Source of the DNA: Brachynemurus nebulosus
Taxonomy: Eukaryota > Arthropoda > Insecta > Neuroptera > Myrmeleontidae
Reading direction: 5' to 3'
Assembly (NCBI GenBank): GCA_035578155.1
Contig: JAPWDM010000012.1
Location: forward strand, 11,724,501-11,788,500
Length of the DNA stretch: 64,000 bases
Shown: in pieces, positions 11,899 to 24,415 of the stretch
Position numbering within the stretch: position 1 is the stretch's first letter
Layout of the letters: each line of letters begins with the position of its first letter
Position numbers and translations under genes: made by a program
Notes under the pieces: generated by a model
The model's database searches: none
Seen by the model: only the letters and a program-made list of their open reading frames with translations
What the model was told of the DNA's origin: nothing

Positions 11899-12300
11899 TT
11901 AATATGGATATGTTTTTGGGCCGCGACACAATTTAAAAAAATTCGTAACGCTTAAAATTGATATAAAAAAAAAAATGTGACGGTCTACAGAAAACAAATT
12001 ATAACAAATTTTTGTTAACGTTGCTAGGTCAGAAACTACCTGTTTAAAAGTAATAAACAAATCCAAACAATTAGATAAAGATGAACAATTATATTATATT
12101 GCCTATAGTTTGTTTGATTTATCCAAAGTATACGTGATGTCATTTTATTTCACACAATTTAAATAGCACTTTTTTTTTAAAATTTTAACACGAGTATAGC
12201 TTTTGGTTGCGCTACAGATGATTGTAATTGGGTAAACAACTAATGCTTACTGTTGTCTGCGTATCTGTAACTACTGAACTATGAAACATATCCATATTCA
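11899..12300. mobile_element. possible MITE with 16-bp TIRs
   Basis: TAATATGGATATGTTT at 11900 is matched by AAACATATCCATATT ending near 12299. The interior is AT-rich and non-coding. No clear target duplication was seen, so the call rests on the inverted ends only. Confidence 0.35.
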
Positions 12301-12952
12301 ACGTTTTTCCGTGCAGTGAAGAAAATTTTCGTACTTTTTTATTGATGATACTTTTCTAAACGTGATTAGGTAAATTCGAAAAAAAAAACGTGGCGATTTA
12401 GAAATTTTAATTTTTTTTAAGGTTTACTTTTGTTATAAAAATTAATACCTAATCACATATTTTCACACTTTGAAATCAAAATAGGAAATTACAAAAATTA
12501 AATAATGATAAATTTACGAAATTTTTACAATAAATAATAATTATTAATTAATAAAAAATAATAATAATTGTGAAAATAATAACAACAGTACCTATTTAGA
12601 ACGAAATTATATAAAAAATTAATTTACACATTTTTTTCTAACAGAAACCTATAATTTATTCAATATTTAGTTCAATATTTAGTAGTATATTACAAATACA
12701 GAAGATGTAATTGTTTTTAATCCATTTGATTGATTACAAACTGATACTGAAGCAAAACAAAACAACTCATATATCACTCAACTACAACATTTTGGAATTA
12801 ATTTCGCGCTTAATTTAACAAAAAGAATACAATTTAAATACATGAGTGAAATTAGCTCTGTTATCCGAACATAAAAAACAAAAAAAAAAAAAAAAAAAAA
12901 AAATTGTTAACAAGATCATTATTACTGCAACACAACTTCAGAGTTAATAATT
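12301..12952. other. no gene seen
   Basis: AT-rich, ending in a long A-run near 12877-12903. No assignable feature. Confidence 0.3.
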
Positions 12953-13678
12953 AAGGCGAGATTCGCTAAAAAAAAAATCGATTTTTTTTCTTCATAATTA
13001 TGTTTTTTGTGGTGTTAGAAATATTCTCTTAAAATTTTATTTAAAAAAAATGAAAAATTAAAAGGTTATGGGCATTTTAGTGCACTTACTTTACTATAAT
13101 TCAATTTTTAAAAAGAAAAACAACTTTAAATAATGCTTTTTTCTCGAAAGTACATTTTTCGACATGGATCCTCATGTATCTCAAAAAGTATTTGAGATAT
13201 CGACATAAATCAAAGTGCATACCTATTATTCCGCGATACCGCCATTTTGGCAGGAGTTAGGATCTTTTAGTTCCATAATATATTTCCAAAATGGCGGCTA
13301 TTTATAGTCCAGAAACGGTGATGATTTTTGAAAATTTATTTTCATAATGCGATTTCTTGCTGGTTTTTTTTTATTTTTTTTCTTAGGTCCTAGTTAGTGC
13401 CATAATTGTAAATGGATATATATTTTCAGAAAATTCTTGATTTTTTTTGCTTTTGGTTCACTGAGGATTTTAGAACGCGAGGAACCATCTAGGTGGAAAG
13501 TCTCGCAGTGTTAACTTCAAAGGCATTCTCAGCTCATTTCTGAATTAAAAAAAAAATTTGTATTGTCAAGACATGTAGAAACAATGTTGTACATTTAGTT
13601 TTTCAATAAAATATTTATTTGTATAAAAAAAAATATAAATAGATCGTTTTTTAATGTTTTTTTGGCGAATCTCCCCTT
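12953..13678. mobile_element. TIR element family C, copy 1
   Basis: Ends AGGCGAGATTCGCTAAAAA (left) and, read inward from the right, AGGGGAGATTCGCCAAAAA, with TTA/TAA at the junctions. The same ends bound 34843-35795. No coding frame is seen. The TTA/TAA flanks allow a PIF/Harbinger-type MITE, but this is not proven. Confidence 0.75.
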
Positions 13679-13979
13679 AAACCAAAAAGAAAGTTGCAAA
13701 ATATTTAAACTTGCCTTCTCTAAACGTTGAATAAAAAAAAAAAAATTAACCGACTCTCATTTGAGTCTTGTGCTCCGAGGTAATGAAAAGATTCCCTCCT
13801 CAATTTATTTATGTGATCTTTTATATAGAATAATTGTTGCGGCGGCAGTTCCAACCAAAAAGGTCACAGGTTTGAAACTGCAGGTGGTTGGTCCCATAAC
13901 GAGACCCCCACTGTGTCATTCTGATAATAATTATTACATATCCACATGGATATATTGTTACAACTGATATACCGGCTGT

Positions 13980-14060
13980 TCATCGAAAAATAGTATTCTA
14001 AATTTGATAAAAAAAAATCGACCAAGAGTTAGTCGAGGTGTTATAATTAGGGTTCGGTAT
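13980..14060. repeat. short repeat shared with 18361-18430
   Basis: AAAAATCGACCAAGAGTTAG...TAATTAGGGTTCGGTA corresponds to AAAACTGGACAAGAACTAG...CAATTAGGGTTCCGTA at 18373-18417. A related motif ending in AGGGTTCCGTAC is familiar from other insect repeats; the family is not resolved here. Confidence 0.5.
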
Positions 14061-14498
14061 AGTGAATAATCAATAAACCAATTAAACTTGTTCTAACTGA
14101 GAAATGCATGAATTGTATTAAAACTTGAGTAACGTAGGTATGTTGTCTATTACTGGGTTTCCACTTATTATTATTTTTCAGAAACTCTTTTTCAGAAACT
14201 ATTACACTGTCGAAAAAAACACACTCAGTATTTACTAACCCTATTAAAAACAAAATTTTTGCTTTGGCAGAACCATGGAGATCTGGAAGGAACGGTCATT
14301 TCCACTAAATTTTGAGCTATATCATTAAAACCAATATTTTTAGAATCCATAAGGTGATTCTTTTCAAATAATACTTCACACGATATATTAATTAAAATTT
14401 TTTTGGACAAAATGGACCCTCTTTTTTGAGCCAAAAAAAAATAATTTTCTAATCGCTGACTGGCAATATATGTGCGCGTCATCAAGACCTAACATTAT

Positions 14499-15103
14499 GG
14501 CTAACTTCAAAAAATGCATCTCTGCTTGCATGAGGCAGAATCAAAAGTTCAAAAACGCATCAGACGCATCACAACGAAAAATCAAAAGTTCATTTTTGCA
14601 TTTGATGCGTCAAAACAATGCATCAAGAAATTTGGTGATGCGTGTCTAAAATGTATGTAATGTGTATAATGTAGAATTATAACTACTTGCCATATTATGT
14701 AGGTATTAACACCAACAGGAATAATTCTGAAAAACAAATTGTTGAAAAAGATGAATATATTTACCTTTGATTAAAATTGTTTAAACTATTTGAATACATT
14801 TTGCACTGAAAATAGGTATGTGATATTTTTTATTCAAATAATTTCAATATTTTCAATTTCAAGTAAGTTCAAGTTGAAATTCAAAGATAATATACCGATA
14901 CAATGACTGTATTGCTATATTATCTCTAGTCTATCTGTAGCCAAATCAGAGGCTAAATTAATAATGCCAATATCCCGTTCAAAAACATCTAATGTGCATC
15001 AAATTTCAAGAGAGCATCAGCAGCGCATCATGTAGTATTAGACGCATCAGAAAAGTCATGATGCTGCATCGATGCGGTGAAGTTTACATTTTTGAAGTTA
15101 CCC
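14499..15103. mobile_element. MITE with GATGCGTC subterminal repeats
   Basis: The ends GGCTAACTTCAAAAAATG and (inverted) GGGTAACTTCAAAAATG bound a region whose two sides are full of GCATCAGACGCATC-type units in opposite orientation. The layout matches the CAAGAC hAT family (tips plus long subterminal repeats), but I could not find a matching target duplication. Confidence 0.6.
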
Positions 15104-17470
15104 TATGTTAAATTTCAGATCTTTACGTTACATAGTTTTCGAGGAAAACCTCAGACATGAATGTCATCTTAGAAGGAAACCGTTTTTCCTTACCGTAAAA
15201 TTATAATTTGAATTGAACGCAGTATATAAAGTATATGGGAAATAGTTGCGTTAGTCTCAACTCTATAAGATATTCAAATCATCCAAATTTACACTCGTTT
15301 TCAAATAATTTTTTAGGACACATCCGGTATAAATTTGAATTAAACACATAGTATTGATCTGTAAATTATCCTGTGGATGCACACAATGAAATATGTATCA
15401 CCATAAACAAAGAACTTTAACAGAATAAATCTACATCACCATTTCTCTCTTTTCACCAGATGATTATCTCTTTCTCACAACGAATCTTTTTTTTTTTTTT
15501 TGATCGTCTTAATAAAAAAATAATTATTTATTTTATAAATAAGAATTAGGGTCCAAATCAAATAGAAATGAAATTAAATAATATACATATTTTTTATACG
15601 GGTACAAGCTTTGTCAAAAATATTCATCAAGAATGTTATATTTGAGAAGCTTCGGCAGTTAAAATGAACTTGTTATTATGTCTGTGAATATTTCAACCAG
15701 AAAAGCGAATATTCTAGAGTTGCCCTAAAAGGTAAACATACTATCCCGAAATTTTTTGTAGGTCTTGTTGGGGCAGATTAGTGTCTTCTTACATTTTAGA
15801 TTTTAGTTAGCAGAAGTTAAGGGGGCAAGGCGGTAAAGGGAAACGGTAGGGGAGATATTTTGTATGGAAAAAATGTGTACCAAATTTGCAATTAACCGGT
15901 AATGTAGTTTTTAAAGGACAGTGAACACGTACTTTTAAAAAATAGTTTCTAGATAATTGCATTCAAAGTTTTAATTGCTAAAAAAATGGAAAAAAAAATT
16001 TTTTTCAATTTGACTGAATCATCGATTCTATAGCTTCATAGAGAGTAGACACCCTGCAGCAGCTTCGATGTCTTCAACCTCTCTTTTTTCCAAATTTTTG
16101 CCTTATTCTTGTTTCTTTGTCTTTCTAAGTCTGTCTGACCGCCTGCTGCTGTCGGAACTCCAATTTTTTACAGAGAGGCGACTAACTAGTCAACTTCGAG
16201 CGTTTTTCTCTGATTGACTTCAAGTTTTGGGACTAGATTCTTGAAATGTTTAACTTTAAGAAAGGACAAAAAAAAAAAATAAATCGTTTTTTTAAACCTT
16301 ACCCCTTGCTTAAGAATAATAGAAAAAAAATTTTTAACCTTTAACCGGTAAGGTGACGTCTGTGAGTCGTATACAAATATATTCATTCAGTTTTCTTCCT
16401 CCCTGCTTGTTTTTGTTAACTGAACGTTTGTGTATTCTTTTATGGTTTAGGGCAAATTTTACCCTGCTGGAGTAAGGGGAGTGTTTGATACATGCATATA
16501 CGTGCGGTCTCTAGTTTTGGCTATCTATGTTACCAGGCCGCGGTATGTTAGTTTGTTGATGTCTCTCAGACATCACTTTACCGTATTATAAAAATTCACC
16601 TTACCGGTTATGGGTTACATAAGTACTTTAGTTTTTCATATACTTAGTACCTATACCTATAGTTACTAGTTAGTAGGGGATCCAATTTTTGAATTGTATA
16701 GTACCTGATGCTTGAAGATTTTTTCTTACGATACCATTATTAAATATTTAATAATATAATAATAATAATACTATGATTATTAATTTTTATATGATTAATA
16801 ATAATTTAGCACTTTATTATTAATAAATATAAATTATTGATTAATTATTAATTATTATTGTGATATCGTGTTTGAAGAATATTAAATTTCCTTTTTTTTA
16901 TTGGGCACAGCCACATTCTATAAGTTGCATGCATGTATCTAGATTTCTGGGAGAGCGAACTTTGAACAAGTTTTTTTATGCATGGTTTGTAAGTACTGAA
17001 TTAAAATAACTATTTTGCAGTGCTAAAGGTGTATGACTTGACGCCTTGCAATTTTCCAGTAATTCCAAATATTTTTTAAAGATAAATCCTAACCTCACAT
17101 TTAAAACAGTTTTTCGCTTAATTCGTTTATTTTGCACAGTGAAAAGACTTTCTCTTTTTGCAGTTTCACAAATAAAAGACCCAAATTTTATGCAGAAAAA
17201 CTTATTTTAACACAAAGCATATGTGTCAAATCTATACACAAGATTTGTGTCAATGATTTAACCACACAAGAGCACATACATTTTGTGTTAATTTTTCAGA
17301 TTTATCAGAGTTAGTTGTTAAACTTTTTTATTCAATATTTTAATTCCACTGAAGCTTAAGACATTTGAAGGTCGTCAAAAATTATAACGATTTTGTCCGT
17401 ATATAATTGTAAATGAGACTCAAAGAACGCAAAGTAAGTCAGTTCTTTGTAACAATTCTTACTTGTGTCG
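15104..17470. other. no gene seen
   Basis: AT-rich DNA. ACCGGTAA motifs occur at about 15895, 16344 and 16602 but show no array or TIR pair I can define. No exon is supported. Confidence 0.35.
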
Positions 17471-17898
17471 ATACATATCTACGAAAATATATATAATAAA
17501 AAAGATGAGAGTAGTTCTTATTATTAAACAAAACCGAAAAATTATTAGTTTCTTTAGTTATTGACGAATATAGTTTTATTAAACGTTTAAAAATGAAACA
17601 ATTTTCTTACATCTTAAGGTTATTTTGTTACAGATTCAGTTCAAAAAAAATCATGTAAGCTTATTTGAGATTGTATTGTATAATATACACTCTTACACGT
17701 AAGGAAGCTTACATGATTTTTTGTAACTGAATCTGTAACAAAATAACCTTAAGATGTAAGAAAATTGTTTCATTTTTAAACGCTTAGTAAAACTATATTC
17801 GTCAATAACTCGAAAAACTTATAAATTTTCGGTTTTTTTTAATAATGAGAACTACTCTCATCTTTTTTATTACGTATATTTTGGTAGATATATGTATA
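17471..17898. repeat. foldback element, arms about 190 bp
   Basis: The left arm 17471-17662 is matched in reverse complement by 17705-17898, with a 42-bp centre. The inner AATCATGTAAGCTT/AAGCTTACATGATT is perfect and the outer ATACATATCTACgAAAATA end matches with small gaps. Non-coding. Confidence 0.87.
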
Positions 17899-18659
17899 TT
17901 CTAATCTCTGTTGCTCTACACAAATATTATGTTACTTCTTTGTTGTTCAAAACAGGTTAACATTTTTATTCTGTTAAATCGAAATTTGTGTTAATATTTT
18001 CATTTAACACAAACACGAAATGTTACATTAACACAGGGTTGTGTTACTTATTTAACACAAAAATTTTAACCACTAGTTTTTTTTTTTTACGCAGAACAAA
18101 AATTTTTTTATTGTGTATAGCCGCAGTAGATTTCGAGATATTGACTGCTTTAGGCACCAAAAAGCCGACTCACTTTATTTTCTGAGCTCCGATGAAATAG
18201 ATCTGGTGAAAATCCCTTATGTTCCATATCTTCATTAAAATGTATCTTTCAAAACTTTGAAAATTTTAATATTTTCCGAGATAGAGTTTAGAGTATTTCC
18301 GTATTAAAGTAGATCATTCTACTTGTTCTACGAAAGAAAGCTATTATTTCCAAAAATAAAAGTGTAATAAAAAAACTGGACAAGAACTAGTCAGGTTCGC
18401 ACAATTAGGGTTCCGTACAGTGACCACTGAACGGACTAATATAATCAATAATATCGAAATACAGAAAAAAATATGTTTCCAATAAAGATGTAACAAATAC
18501 GCATTAGACTTTTTGACTACATTTTCGAATACAAAATACGTTCATTAATGAATCTATTAATACTTAAATCTATACATATAATAAAATTGTAACGAGACCA
18601 TTTCTGTACATGGAATATTTTTTGAAAATTGTACCGGTACTGTAAATAGTTATCGATGT

Positions 18660-19500
18660 AGATACCAAAACAGCGATTTTTAGAATTTTTGTCTGTCTGT
18701 CTGTCTGCCTGTCTGTTCACGCATCACGCAAAAACTATTGGACGGATTTTAATGAAATTTGGTGTGATAATAACTTATTATCTGGGTCAACATCTAAAAT
18801 ACTTTTTACACCGGGAAAATTTCTCATTCCCACGGGAAAATGGAAAAACCATTTTGAGCATGTGCACACTTTAGGAAAAAACTATTGGACGGATTTTAAT
18901 AAAATTTGGTGTGGTGATAACTTATTACCTAGGGCAACATTTAAGAGACTTTTTACTCCGGGAAAATGCCTCATTCCCACGGGAAAATAGAAAAACCATT
19001 TTGTGCATGTGCACGTATTACGCAAAAACTATTGGACGGATTTTGATGAAATTTGGTGTGGTGATAACCTATTACTTGGGTCAACATTTAAGATACTAAA
19101 ATTCCTCATTCCCACGGGAAAATAGAAGAACCATTTTGAGCATGTGCATGCATTACACAAAAATTATTATTCTTTACAAGTTCCGTATAATTATTACACT
19201 TATATACACTTACTTACTTACTTACATACTTACCGGGAAAATGCCTCATTCCCACGGGAAAATAGAAAAATCATTGCATGTGCACGTATTACGCAGAAAC
19301 TATTGGACGGATTTTGATGAAATTTGGTGTGGTGATAACCTATTACTTGGGTCAACTTTTAAGATACTTTCACTCCGGGAAAGTTCCTCATTCCCACGGG
19401 AAAATAGAAAAACCATTTTGAGCATGTGCATGCATTACACGAAAATTATTATTATTCTTTGCAAGTTCTGTATAATTATTACACTTACATACTTCTCATT
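18660..19500. repeat. tandem array, period about 147 bp
   Basis: Units start near 18725, 18875, 19022, 19150 (degenerate) and 19292. Each has ACTATTGGACGGATTTTGAT, GAAATTTGGTGTG, GGGTCAACATTTAAGATAC and CTCATTCCCACGGGAAAATAG. A (GTCT)n stretch precedes the array, and a GACGGAC-rich stretch lies at about 19774-19797 on the far side. The short ORFs in it are shadows of the repeat. Confidence 0.85.
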
Positions 19501-20407
19501 GAGTTTATAACAATACTTTGCGCGAACGACATCGCCGGTACGGTTAGTTCTTAATAAGTACATTATAAAAATTTTTAGAACTAGTTTATCACGCCTAACG
19601 TTAAGACATATAACATACACACTCAAAAAAAAAATACAAGATTTAGATAATCACCAGACATTTAATGAGTTCCTTATAGCGTGAAACATATACATAGATA
19701 TTAATACCTTCATCTGTAACAAATTTTATGTACGTACATATCAAAATCAAAGCGTCGCTGTTACATCACGACAAGACGGACCGACGGACAGACGGACGTA
19801 TGGGGACACGTTAATACGCTACACATTTTGGAGAATGATTAGCAAGCAATATGTTGTTTTTATGTCGTTGTCGTCGACACCGGCGAGCGGCAGGGGTCCG
19901 GGACGCTCGGGGGATACTCACTGATGTGAACGAAATATTTTAGTGAAGATGATACGAACAAATGCTCATCAATCATATACGCTGCGCCCTCTGTCATTGC
20001 AATAACATCATTATTGTATGTGTGTGTGAGTGTGAGTGTGAGTGTGTCACCAGAAAAAGAAGCCTGAAGCTTGAAGACGCTTAATGTTTGAGTTCTGTCT
20101 CTGTTTTGTATGTGGCGTTTTATGGGTGGATGGATTTGGTTGTCTTTATTTTTTTTCCCCGGTGATAATATCGTCTCCCGATTTTTTGGTGGAACATGTG
20201 TTGAAAATTCAAACGGTTTTCACACTTTGTAATGCTTTGTTTAAAGCGACTCTCAGCGCTCTGATTGTGTTATGTACATACTGTATAATTTGTTCGTTTA
20301 TACATACTTGTTGAAAATGAATTTAGCTGTTGGCTATGTAATGATGTTTCTAATTTAAATGACTTAAATAATAGATTGGCTTACAGGGAAACTTCTTATT
20401 TACTCGA
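19501..20407. other. no gene seen; GC-rich patch
   Basis: A GC-rich patch at about 19866-19918 stands out from its surroundings, and a (TGAG)n-type repeat follows near 20020-20048. No splice-bounded coding frame is convincing. It could be regulatory DNA of the host intron, but that is only conjecture. Confidence 0.3.
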
Positions 20408-20410
20408 TTA

Positions 20411-21596
20411 GGGGGGTATTCTAGTCTAGAAATTCGAAAATTTTTTTTCATATTTTCTAAGTTCAGACCTTTAAGAATGTCTCTAAAAGGATTTACGGCA
20501 ATTCGAATTATTTTCGGAGTTATGGTTATTTTTCCCTGTGTACTGGGTATTTTTCAGTGTTAATTTCAAATTTTTAATATAGATTACTCGAAACTAGTGA
20601 TGAGCAAAATTAGTCTTGGTCTTGCATTTTTTGCAAGATCAAGACCAAGACCATGACTATGTATACCAAGAGCAAGACCAAGACCAAGACTATAAGTATG
20701 GCTGCAAGACCAATACCAAGACTCAAGTGAGCAAGACCAAGACAATAGCAAGAAAAAAGCAAGACTCTTACTAAATTATTTAAATAGTTTAAAAGTATAA
20801 TTAACACCGTAAAGAGAGAAAATTCTGATTTTAGAAGGAAAAAATTCGCTAATAAAAAAATGCAAGAAAGTGCAAGATTCTTTAGCAATACCAAGACCAA
20901 GACCAATACCAAGACTGTATTTTGCAAGACCAAGACTCAAACTGCTCTAGCAAGACCAAGACCAAGATTCTTAATGCAAGAACAAGACCAAGACCATGAT
21001 TCTTAATGCAAGAACAAGACCAAGATCAAGACTGCCAAGTCTTGGTCTTGGTCTTGCATTTGCTCATCACTACTCGAAACTAGTTTATTCGATACGGTTG
21101 ACATGATATCTCAAGTTCTAATGCACCGATTTACTTGAAATTTGGTACAGACCTTTTTAATACTATCAAAATTGGTCCGACGTAGCGGTTTTTTGAATTT
21201 TATTTTTTTTTTACTATTTTAAAAAATTTCCATAGTTGAAAAAAGGAGGCTAAACAATGATTTTTTTTTAAATGGATGCCATTTTGTGAAAAAATTTATT
21301 TTTTCAAATTGGCTACGTCTAAGTAATTCTACATCCTTGTTTATTAAGAATTAACTAAAATTTTATGTTTCCGATCACCAGAAGGGTTGAAATCACGTTA
21401 ACCAGGAGACACCTTTTTTTTTGAGTTCTCACTTTGCCCGCCTGTATCGATTCCAATTTTTAAATTCATTTTTATACTTTTCAAATATCAGTAAAATTGT
21501 TAAAAAAATGTGTATTAAAAAAGTGTACTTTTTTTGGTTTTTTAAATACGTCCATAAAATCACCTCTAAATCGATCCTCTAGACTAAAATACCCCC
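20411..21596. mobile_element. TIR element family E, copy 1 (interrupted)
   Basis: Ends GGGGTATTCTAGTCTAGA and TCTAGACTAAAATACCCCC are inverted, with TTA on both sides (20408-20410, 21597-21599). A CAAGAC hAT MITE sits inside at 20595-21072. The interior matches family E copy 2 (22818-23883) in reverse orientation, e.g. 'GACATGATATCTCAAGTTCT'. No transposase frame is recognisable. Confidence 0.85.
20595..21072. mobile_element. hAT-type MITE with CAAGAC-repeat core, copy 2
   Basis: Tips TAGTGATGAGCAAA and TTTGCTCATCACTA are perfect inverted repeats. The flanking 8-bp direct repeat CTCGAAAC (20587-20594, 21073-21080) is exact. The uninterrupted host sequence is visible in family E copy 2 near 23690, where the corresponding site has no insertion. 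Same core as 868-1310. Confidence 0.93.
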
Positions 21597-21599
21597 TTA

Positions 21600-22815
21600 A
21601 AGTGTTTTATGAATCAGACTCTCAGTTGTAACCGTAAACGGGATTTGAAAAAGGAATTTTCAAGATGACGAAAGAGTACGTTTCGCTATTTCTTACAGTA
21701 TTACGGAATAGAGATAAAGTTCGCGCTCGCCAAAGATGTTAATTTGCCACGCTTTTTCCAGGGGCATCCAAGAGTTGGATCAGGAAAGGAACAGTTGGTG
21801 TAACATGCATATATTTGTAGTTACATAAAAATGCACTTCAGTAGAGTCATATAGAGTATATAATAATTCAATCTTTATTTTTTGCAAGTTTGTCATTTAC
21901 CAAATGACGCAAAAACAATATGTTTTCACGGAATTGAATTGTATTGTCGAAATGTTACTTTTAGCAATCAAATTAAACTTTCAGAATTTCAGTTTTTAAA
22001 TTTTGCATGGAGATGTTACAAAAAGACAGATGAGGCCCTATAAAATAATAAAGTAAAATTTTTAAGTAAGTTTTAGTCACTCTATGGCAGAAAGTTTTCT
22101 TTTACAAATCTGATCTGATAATAATATTGTCTTGAATTTAATGCATTATCACTGGTACAAATTGGAAGGAGCATAGAATGTTGATGAAAATAGATTTTTT
22201 GACTCAACAAGTAAAGTTACATTCGAGGTATTTTCGTCTGTATAGAAGTGATCTCCATAAAAAAAAGAAAAAAAATTAAGTCAAAACGTCACAAAAAAAT
22301 AATTCATTTCAATTACGAAATGAATAACGTTAATTTCATAGACGCTGATATTTGAGTGTCTAAATGAACTTTTAGTAAAATAATATTTTGTTTCAATTAA
22401 AATTCTAAAATCAAAATTAACTAATTTTACATTTTTGTTATTTGTCATGTCTTTTTATTTTTTTCATTTTAACATCTTTCTTAATATTATTGATCTTCAA
22501 AACAAATATTCGACACTAAATGAAAAATTTGTTATTAAAAGTTATTTAATATTTTTGTTTATATTTTTTCAAAGAATTTTAATTATCAATTTTTTTTTCC
22601 GAACTTCAAAACATTAAATTTTTTTTTAGTTGCTCTTTTGAATAAATTTTAATATATTTTAGATACATATCAAAACAAAATTTGTAAAAAAACATTTTTG
22701 CATACTGATTAATATTCAAGAAAATATTTAGTGATGATCAGTCATAATTAAAATATTTCAATTTTAACCTTTCCCTGAACTTCTTTTCAACGTGTTTTGG
22801 TACATACTCGGTATT
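21600..22815. other. no gene seen
   Basis: AT-rich DNA between two family E copies. No exon or defined repeat. Confidence 0.35.
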
Positions 22816-22817
22816 TA

Positions 22818-23883
22818 AGGGGGTGTTCTAGTCTAGAGTCTGGATTTTTAGGTGATTTTAGGACCGTAATAGAAAAAAAAAACGGTAAACATTTTTAGTA
22901 TCCATTTTTTTGCCAGTTTTAGCGAATTTCCAGAATGGAATTCAGCTATTACAGCCACTGTCATGACGCGACTTGAGCTCGGGACTATGGCAGAAATTTG
23001 TTTTGAGGTTCCTAGAAACCGAAAATAATATTCCCTAAAATTTCTCCGCGCGATAACTCTCGAACGAAGTATCCAATTTTTACGAAACTTGGTGAAAACA
23101 TCTTGGAAGTCCCAAACCCTTGGATGAGTGCGTCAGCCAGACACGTTGGATGCCAGGAACATGGGTGTTGTTCTTGCAAAAAATTAGTTTTTTGCCAAAA
23201 TTTCCACTTATTCAAAAATTTTTCACCATTTAAACTTCACAGTTTTCACAATTTACACCATTTAAAAGAGGAGAAACAATTACATAAAAAAAGGTCTTTA
23301 AATTATTATTCTATGTCAACTAGTTTCCGAGAAAAACTAATTTTTATAAACGGAAATTCGCTATGTTATGCAGGATGCTGCGACAGGGGTATTTTTTAGT
23401 AATATTTGAAAAGCATAAAATGGTATAAAAATGGTGAGGACTGGAATTAGTTGGAGGTAGCCGATGCTATAAAGTAAATATTTTCACAAAATGGCGTCCA
23501 TTTAAAAAAATATCATTGTTTCGCCTCCTTTTTTCAACTTTAAAAATTTTATAAAAATAGTAAAAAAAAAAAGATCCAAAAACCCCTACGTCGAGCCAAT
23601 TTTGATAGTATTAAGAACGTGTGTACCAAATTTAAAGTAAATCGGTGCATTAGAACTTGAGATATCATGTCAACCGTATCGAAAAAAGTACTTTCGAGTA
23701 ATTTATATTAAAAATTTGAAATTAATACTGAAAAGATACACAGTACACAGGGAAGAAATAACCATAATGCCAAAAATAATTCGAATTTCCGTAAATCCTT
23801 TTAGAGGCTTACTCTTAAAGTTCTGAACTTTGAATATATGAAAAAAAATCGATTTTTTCTAATTTTTAGACTAGAATAGTGAC
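22818..23883. mobile_element. TIR element family E, copy 2 (interrupted)
   Basis: The left tip AGGGGGTGTTCTAGTCTAGA is well kept; the right tip is more decayed (TTAGACTAGAATAGTGACTTAA). It is inverted relative to copy 1 and carries a complete Helentron-like insertion at 22921-23394. Confidence 0.78.
22921..23394 (+). mobile_element. HINE/DINE-like (Helentron-associated) element, near-complete
   Basis: It begins AGCGAATTTCC at the 5' tip. The inverse GGAAATTCGCT lies about 28 bp before the 3' end, followed by a hairpin GCAGGATGCTGC and the tip GACAGGGGTA. Subterminal inverted repeats of this asymmetric kind, a 3' hairpin, and in other copies a central microsatellite are the known architecture of Helentron-associated elements such as DINE-1. 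This copy lacks the (TA)n. Comparison with the empty site in family E copy 1 places the insertion at a T-tract: TTTT|element|TTTTTT. No protein is encoded. Confidence 0.78.
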
Positions 23884-24415
23884 TTAAAATATTTCATGAA
23901 ATCACAGTAGATAATGTAAGAATCGGAAACTATGCCTTAATTATTAGATACGCGTTATTTTGAAACTTGTAACACGGAATCGTAATGGAACGGAATGTAA
24001 CATCGACTTATTCTAGTTTTAATATCTTATTTATTTGTATTTAATAAATTTAAATACATAATTCTAAATTCAAACATGTGCATATAACAACGTATGTTTC
24101 ATCTATAGTTATATTTGTAAAAGATATGTAGTACTATTTTATTTTAATTTATGGTATAAATAAAAATTCAAATGTATAAATTACATGAAGGTTACAAACC
24201 ATAGACATTAATTAAAATTAATAATTTGAATTATTATTTTGATTATGAAATCGTATATAATAATTCATATCTTTTGATCTTTTCCAACCAATTTTTTTTT
24301 CTTCTATTCTATTTTTTGTATTTTTTTTTTCTTTTAATTTAACGATTATTGTAAATACGCATTTAAAGGTACACGCATTGGTCATATAGTTGGGAAACAT
24401 GTGTTTGATTTAGAC

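Noticed and set aside
13750..13930. Possible tRNA-derived SINE (GGTTTGAAACT resembling a B box)
   Set aside because: No A box at the right distance, no poly(A) or target duplication, and no second copy seen.
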